Below, in pieces: positions 60,457 through 64,000 of a stretch of DNA of 64,000 nt. The first letter of the stretch is position 1. Each line of letters begins with the position of its first letter. The notes beneath the pieces were generated by a model, which was not told where the DNA came from, did no database searches, and saw nothing but the letters and a program-made list of their open reading frames with translations. The translations under genes and the position numbers were made by a program. Source of the stretch: an uncultured Cellulomonadaceae bacterium (GTDB lineage: Bacteria > Actinomycetota > Actinomycetes > Actinomycetales > Cellulomonadaceae); the NCBI GenBank assembly GCA_947495165.1, contig CANLXM010000001.1, positions 372,001-436,000 of the forward strand, given 5' to 3'.

Positions 60457-61550
60457 GCGTCCTGGCCGCCACCACCACCCCCGCCGAGGTCGCCGCTGCG
60501 AGCGAGGCCGCCCACGTGCGCTGCTCGGGGCTCACGTTCCGGTACCCCGGCACCGAGGCGGCCGCCCTGCGCGACATCAGCGTCGAGGCCAGCCCGGGGA
60601 CAGTCACAGCCCTCGTCGGCCCGTCGGGCTGCGGCAAGACGACGTTGCTCAAGCTGGTCGGCGGGCTGCTCGCGCCGACGTCGGGCCAGGTGCTCGTCGA
60701 CGGCGCCGACGCGACCTCCGTGCCGCTCGCGCGCCGCCGCGTCGGCTGGGTCCCGCAGCAGTACGCGCTGTTCGAGCACCTCGACGTGACCGGGAACATC
60801 GCGTTCGGGCTGCGCGCACAGAAGGTGCCCGTCGCCCAGCGCCGGGAGCGCGTCGCCGAGATGCTCGAGCTCTGCCGGATCGGCGAGCTTGCCGCCCGCT
60901 CGGTCGCGGACCTGTCGGGCGGGCAGCGTCAGCGGGTCGCGATAGCCCGCGCGCTCGCGCCCTACCCGCGGGTGCTGCTGCTGGACGAGCCGCTCGCCGC
61001 CCTCGACCCACAGCTGCGGGTGGAGCTGCGGGCCGAGCTTGGCGCGCTGATCCGCGCGGCGGGCGTCACGACGTTGCTCGTCACGCACGACCAGGAGGAG
61101 GCCCTCGCGCTCGCGGACCACATGGTGCTGCTGCGCGCGGGGGAGACGGTCCAGGCGGGCGCGCCCGGGGACCTCTGGAACCAGCCGGCCGACGCGTGGT
61201 CGGCCGCGTTCCTGGGCCGCGCCGTCGTCGTGCCCGCGACGCTCGGCGCCCCGGGAATGGCCGAGGTGGTCCGCGGCCTCGAGGTTCCCGTGCCTCGCGA
61301 CGCCGTCGGCCCACAGGTTCAGGTCGCGCTGCGTGCGGCCGACCTCGAGGTCGTGCCCGCGGGGACGACGCGCGCCGGAGCGCCGGGGGAGGTCGTGGCC
61401 GTCGAGTTCGCCGGCGAGCACCATCGCGCCTCGGTCGCGCTCGCGGACGGGCCCACGGTGCCCGGGCACGCGCTCGTCGACGTCCGGGTCGGTGACCGCG
61501 TCGTCGTGTCCTGCGCCCGCAGGCGCCCGGTGCCGGTGGTGGCCCAGTGA
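60453..61550 (+). CDS. ABC transporter ATP-binding protein
   Basis: ATPase of the importer (365 residues). Walker A is GPSGCGKTTLL, the Q-loop WVPQQYALFEHLDV, the signature LSGGQRQR, Walker B VLLLDEPLAALD and the H-loop VTHDQEEA. A C-terminal TOBE-like domain starts near 245 (QVALRAADLEVVPAG). Energises uptake of the ligand recognised by the upstream binding protein. ATG 60453 overlaps the permease and the stop overlaps the MBL hydrolase gene. Confidence 0.92.
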   Translation: MSVLAATTTPAEVAAASEAAHVRCSGLTFRYPGTEAAALRDISVEASPGTVTALVGPSGCGKTTLLKLVGGLLAPTSGQVLVDGADATSVPLARRRVGWVPQQYALFEHLDVTGNIAFGLRAQKVPVAQRRERVAEMLELCRIGELAARSVADLSGGQRQRVAIARALAPYPRVLLLDEPLAALDPQLRVELRAELGALIRAAGVTTLLVTHDQEEALALADHMVLLRAGETVQAGAPGDLWNQPADAWSAAFLGRAVVVPATLGAPGMAEVVRGLEVPVPRDAVGPQVQVALRAADLEVVPAGTTRAGAPGEVVAVEFAGEHHRASVALADGPTVPGHALVDVRVGDRVVVSCARRRPVPVVAQ

Positions 61551-62314
61551 GCGCCCGGCTGACCGTGCTCGGCGCGTCGGCGTGCGCGCCCACGAGCCTC
61601 GGCGCGGCCGCCGGGTATCTCGTCGAGCACGACGGCGGAGCGCTCCTGGTCGACTGCGGTCCCGGCGTCGTGGCACGTCTGGCGCTCACCGGCCTGCTGG
61701 ACCGGGTCACCGGCGTGATCATCTCCCACGAGCATGCTGACCACAGCGCCGACCTCACGGCGCTCGCGTACCGGCGGGCGTTCCCGGTCCGCCTCCCCGC
61801 GCTGCCGCTCTATGCGCCGACGGGGTTCAGGCGGCGGCTCGTAGGGCTCGACGCCGTCTACGGGATCCCGACGTTGCCTGAGCTCGCGCACCCGCTCACG
61901 GGCGGGTTCGCGCTCACCGAGGTCGTCCCGGGGGAACGGGTGGCGATCCGTGGGCTCGACGTGGCGACCATCGCGGCCGACCACCCTGTGCCCACCCTCG
62001 CGATGCGGATCGGCGGGCTCGCGTACACCGCAGACACAGGGCTGTCGGACGCGCTCGTCGAGCACTGCCGCGGCGCGGACGTGCTCCTCGCCGAGGCGAC
62101 GTACCGCGACGCCGCCGGCATCGACGTGAGCGCCCACGGCCACCTCACCGGTCGCACGGTCGGCGCGCTCGCGGCGCGGGCCGGCGTCGGACGCCTGGTG
62201 ATCACCCACCTCGCGGACCCGGACGACGGCCCGGCGATCCTCGCGGAGGCGCGCCGTGAGTACGACGGCCCGGTCGAGCTGGCCTACCCGGGCCTGGAGG
62301 TTCCCCTGCGCTGA
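61547..62314 (+). CDS. MBL-fold metal-dependent hydrolase
   Basis: Metallo-beta-lactamase-fold protein of 255 residues, predicted cytosolic. The metal motif is HEHADHS (His-x-His-x-Asp-His), preceded by LVDCGPGVV. Later ligands are in AADHPVPTLAMRI (His), YTADTG (Asp) and ITHLADPDDG (His). Its arrangement is near that of RNase Z/PhnP-like phosphodiesterases, so hydrolysis of an imported cyclic or linear phosphodiester is plausible. GTG 61547 overlaps the ATPase stop by GTGA, tying it to the transport operon. Confidence 0.88.
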   Translation: MSARLTVLGASACAPTSLGAAAGYLVEHDGGALLVDCGPGVVARLALTGLLDRVTGVIISHEHADHSADLTALAYRRAFPVRLPALPLYAPTGFRRRLVGLDAVYGIPTLPELAHPLTGGFALTEVVPGERVAIRGLDVATIAADHPVPTLAMRIGGLAYTADTGLSDALVEHCRGADVLLAEATYRDAAGIDVSAHGHLTGRTVGALAARAGVGRLVITHLADPDDGPAILAEARREYDGPVELAYPGLEVPLR

Positions 62315-62327
62315 GGTGACGGCGGGT

Positions 62328-62939
62328 CTAGGTGGGCGGCGTCGTCGTCGGTCGGGTCCAGGTGACCGCGTAGCGCCACAGCGGCAGACGGGTCCAGCGG
62401 CATCCGGGGAGCGCGGCGCGGGCCGCGCGCTTGACCTCGGCGAACGTGTGGGGCGGCGGCCAGAGTGTCGGTGCTGTGTGCTCCCAGTACTCCCGGCGGC
62501 GTGACAGGAATCGGTGCTGCACCGCGCCGATCCCGCTGTACGCGGCGTCGAGGAGGCTCGCCGAGCGCGCGAGGCCGACGACGGCGAGCACCCCGCCCGG
62601 TGCGGTGAGCCCGGCGAGCCGGCGCAGCGCCCCGTCGAGGTCAGGCAGGTGGTGCAGCGTCGCGACCGAGGCGACGACGTCGAACGCCCCGGGCGCGAAC
62701 GGATGGGTCAGGACGTCACCGTGCACCCACGTGACGTCGGCCCCGGTGCTCCGTGCCGACGCCAGCACGCCGGCGTCGCTGTCGAGCCCGGTCACGTCCG
62801 GCACGACGCGGCGAAGGTCGCGTGCCAGCAGGCCGTCCCCGGTCCCGACGTCGAGGGCCGTCCGCGCGCCAGCAGGGACGGCGTCGAGCACGAGCCGGTG
62901 GTAGTGGATGTTGTGGTTCCAGCGCGCGTCGTCGCTCAC
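62328..62939 (-). CDS. class I SAM-dependent methyltransferase
   Basis: Cytosolic methyltransferase of 203 residues. The SAM loop is ALDVGTGDGLLARDL near residue 25, followed by VTGLDSDAGVLASA, VTWVHGDVLTHPF and the motif VVASVATLHHLPDLDGALRRL (key: ATLHHL). It resembles UbiE/Methyltransf_11 proteins. The start MSDDARWNHNIHYHRLV carries His residues typical of this subgroup. The substrate is unknown. It converges with the MBL gene, with 13 bases between stops. Confidence 0.9.
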   Translation of the reverse strand: MSDDARWNHNIHYHRLVLDAVPAGARTALDVGTGDGLLARDLRRVVPDVTGLDSDAGVLASARSTGADVTWVHGDVLTHPFAPGAFDVVASVATLHHLPDLDGALRRLAGLTAPGGVLAVVGLARSASLLDAAYSGIGAVQHRFLSRRREYWEHTAPTLWPPPHTFAEVKRAARAALPGCRWTRLPLWRYAVTWTRPTTTPPT

Positions 62940-62990
62940 GTGGACACCGTCGCGCTGGCGATGCCCGAGCGCAAGGAGGCGCGCGCGGCG

Positions 62991-63437
62991 TCAGACTGCG
63001 ACCGGCATGGGGGTCAGGACGAAGACCGGGATCTGGCGGTCGGTCTTGGTCTGGTAGGTCGCATAGTCGGGCCAGATGGCGACCGCCCGCTCCCACCAGA
63101 GCTCACGCTCCGCGCCGTCGGCGACGTGGGCCTCGTAGTCCCGCCGCACCGCGCCGTCCTGGAGCTCGACGTGCGGGTGGGCGACGAGGTTGTGGAACCA
63201 CACCGGGTGGGTCGGGGCCCCGCCCTGGGAGGCGACCACGGCGTACTCGCCGTCGTGCTCGACGCGCATCAGCGGGGTCTTGCGGAGCTTGCCGCTCTTC
63301 GCTCCCACGGACGTGAGCAGGATGATCGGGACGCCGCGCATCGTGTTCGCCTCGGCGCCGCCGGACGCCTCGAAGCGCTCGGCCTGCTCGCGGGCGTAGT
63401 CGTCGGGGCTGGGGGCGTACTCGCCGGAGAGAGGCAT
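62991..63437 (-). CDS. deazaflavin-dependent nitroreductase-family protein
   Basis: F420-binding split-barrel protein of 148 residues of the Ddn/nitroreductase family. Signatures are [22 protein letters not shown] (cofactor-phosphate loop, key [11 protein letters not shown]), [18 protein letters not shown] and the end IPVFVLTPM. It needs coenzyme F420, made by many actinobacteria, and may reduce quinones or nitro compounds. ATG 63437 has no clear ribosome-binding site but fits the usual family length. It is divergent from the PhnB-like gene. Confidence 0.9.
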   Translation of the reverse strand: MPLSGEYAPSPDDYAREQAERFEASGGAEANTMRGVPIILLTSVGAKSGKLRKTPLMRVEHDGEYAVVASQGGAPTHPVWFHNLVAHPHVELQDGAVRRDYEAHVADGAERELWWERAVAIWPDYATYQTKTDRQIPVFVLTPMPVAV

Positions 63438-63561
63438 GAAGGGGGAACACGTGCGGTGTGCGTCACATTCCCGACGGTCCGCCCGGTGAGTTTCACTGGC
63501 CGGGGGAGTCGGTACGGGTGACGGCGCCCCGCTCAGGGGTGCCCCGCCGAGAGGAGCACCC

Positions 63562-64000
63562 ATGCCTGACATCGCCGTGTGCCTGTGGTTCGACGACCAG
63601 GCCGAGGAGGCCGCCGCGCTGTACACCTCGATCTTCCCCGGATCGCGAATCCTCAGCACGATCCCCTACCCCGAGGGCGCGCCGGGCCCCGCGGGGAGCG
63701 CCATGCTCGTGACGTTCGAGATCAACGGCCTGGAGATCCAGGCCCTCAACGGTGGACCAGCGTTCACGTTCTCGGAGGCTGTCTCGTTGGTCATCACCGT
63801 CGACACCCAGGAGGAGATCGACCGGTACTGGGACGCCCTCCTGGCCGACAGCGGGCAGCCCAGCCAGTGCGGCTGGCTCAAGGACAAGTTCGGCATGTCC
63901 TGGCAGATCACGCCGCGCGGCCTCGAGGAGATGGCCGCCGAGCCCGAGCGCTACCAGCGGGCGATGACCGCGCTGATGGGCATGGTCAAGATCGACATCG
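63562..64000 (+). CDS. PhnB-like VOC family protein (incomplete at window end)
   Basis: Start of a VOC/glyoxalase-fold protein; 146 codons are visible with no stop, so the gene runs past the window. Features match the PhnB/3-demethylubiquinone methyltransferase-like group: [55 protein letters not shown], and the end [18 protein letters not shown]. The family's function is unclear, and it usually lacks metal-dependent activity. GAGGAG lies 6 bases before the ATG. Little more than 10 residues are probably missing. Confidence 0.92.
   Translation, partial: MPDIAVCLWFDDQAEEAAALYTSIFPGSRILSTIPYPEGAPGPAGSAMLVTFEINGLEIQALNGGPAFTFSEAVSLVITVDTQEEIDRYWDALLADSGQPSQCGWLKDKFGMSWQITPRGLEEMAAEPERYQRAMTALMGMVKIDI

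Overview
The window comes from a very GC-rich actinobacterium. GC-ending codons dominate, GTG and TTG starts are common, and genes are packed with 4-base ATGA/GTGA overlaps. Markers that fit include an HspR-controlled dnaK operon, a LysX-type lysyl-phosphatidylglycerol synthase, a type VII secretion locus and RDD/DUF4235 proteins. The gene set resembles Cellulomonas-like Micrococcales, but the genus is inferred only from general resemblance.

Layout. 0-8.2 kb: an Hsp20 chaperone, a secreted HExxH protein, a VOC-family dioxygenase behind a perfect operator-like palindrome, a DUF4235 membrane protein, and a thiamine uptake operon (binding lipoprotein, fused permease, ATPase) led by a TPP riboswitch; a double GNAT acetyltransferase follows. 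8.3-21.3 kb: a type VII secretion locus encoding a zinc-ribbon/FHA membrane protein, EccD, EccC, two proteins with lysine-less P-loops, two WXG100-like small proteins and an 826-residue effector-like protein. No EccB, EccE or mycosin gene is present. 21.3-26.8 kb: the most unusual region. It is an AT-richer array of six related immunity-like genes plus one near-identical duplicate. Between them lie orphan or decayed copies of the effector's C-terminal tail, each leading into the next immunity gene, and two proteins that carry the tail and an immunity-like domain in one chain.

26.8-36.5 kb: a CinA-like amidase, a LURP-one-like protein, an RDD protein, an ABC exporter, an HTH/DUF2975 pair, an LLM-class flavin oxidoreductase, and the dnaK-grpE-dnaJ-hspR operon with two HAIR operators. 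36.5-46.9 kb: a degenerate GGDEF protein, a membrane-anchored sigma-factor fusion, a MerR regulator, upp, tadA, an XRE-cupin/methyltransferase/thioredoxin-reductase-like group, a Sir2 deacetylase, a POT-family peptide transporter and tRNA-Ser(CGA).

46.9-64 kb: a DUF1778/GNAT toxin-antitoxin pair with the toxin gene first; a YceI gene divergent from an ECF sigma/anti-sigma pair, both behind matching promoter motifs; a DHFR-like protein, a DUF998 protein and a hydrolase; lysX; a CueP-like lipoprotein; a secreted glycerophosphodiester phosphodiesterase; a four-gene ABC importer operon ending in an MBL-fold hydrolase; a methyltransferase; a deazaflavin-dependent reductase; and a PhnB-like VOC gene cut by the window edge.

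How parts fit together: the secretion apparatus probably exports the WXG100-like proteins and the 826-residue protein. The array behind it looks like a history of toxin-tip replacement in which the resident immunity genes were kept, duplicated and partly homogenised. All functional assignments rest on motif recognition by eye; no database search was run.
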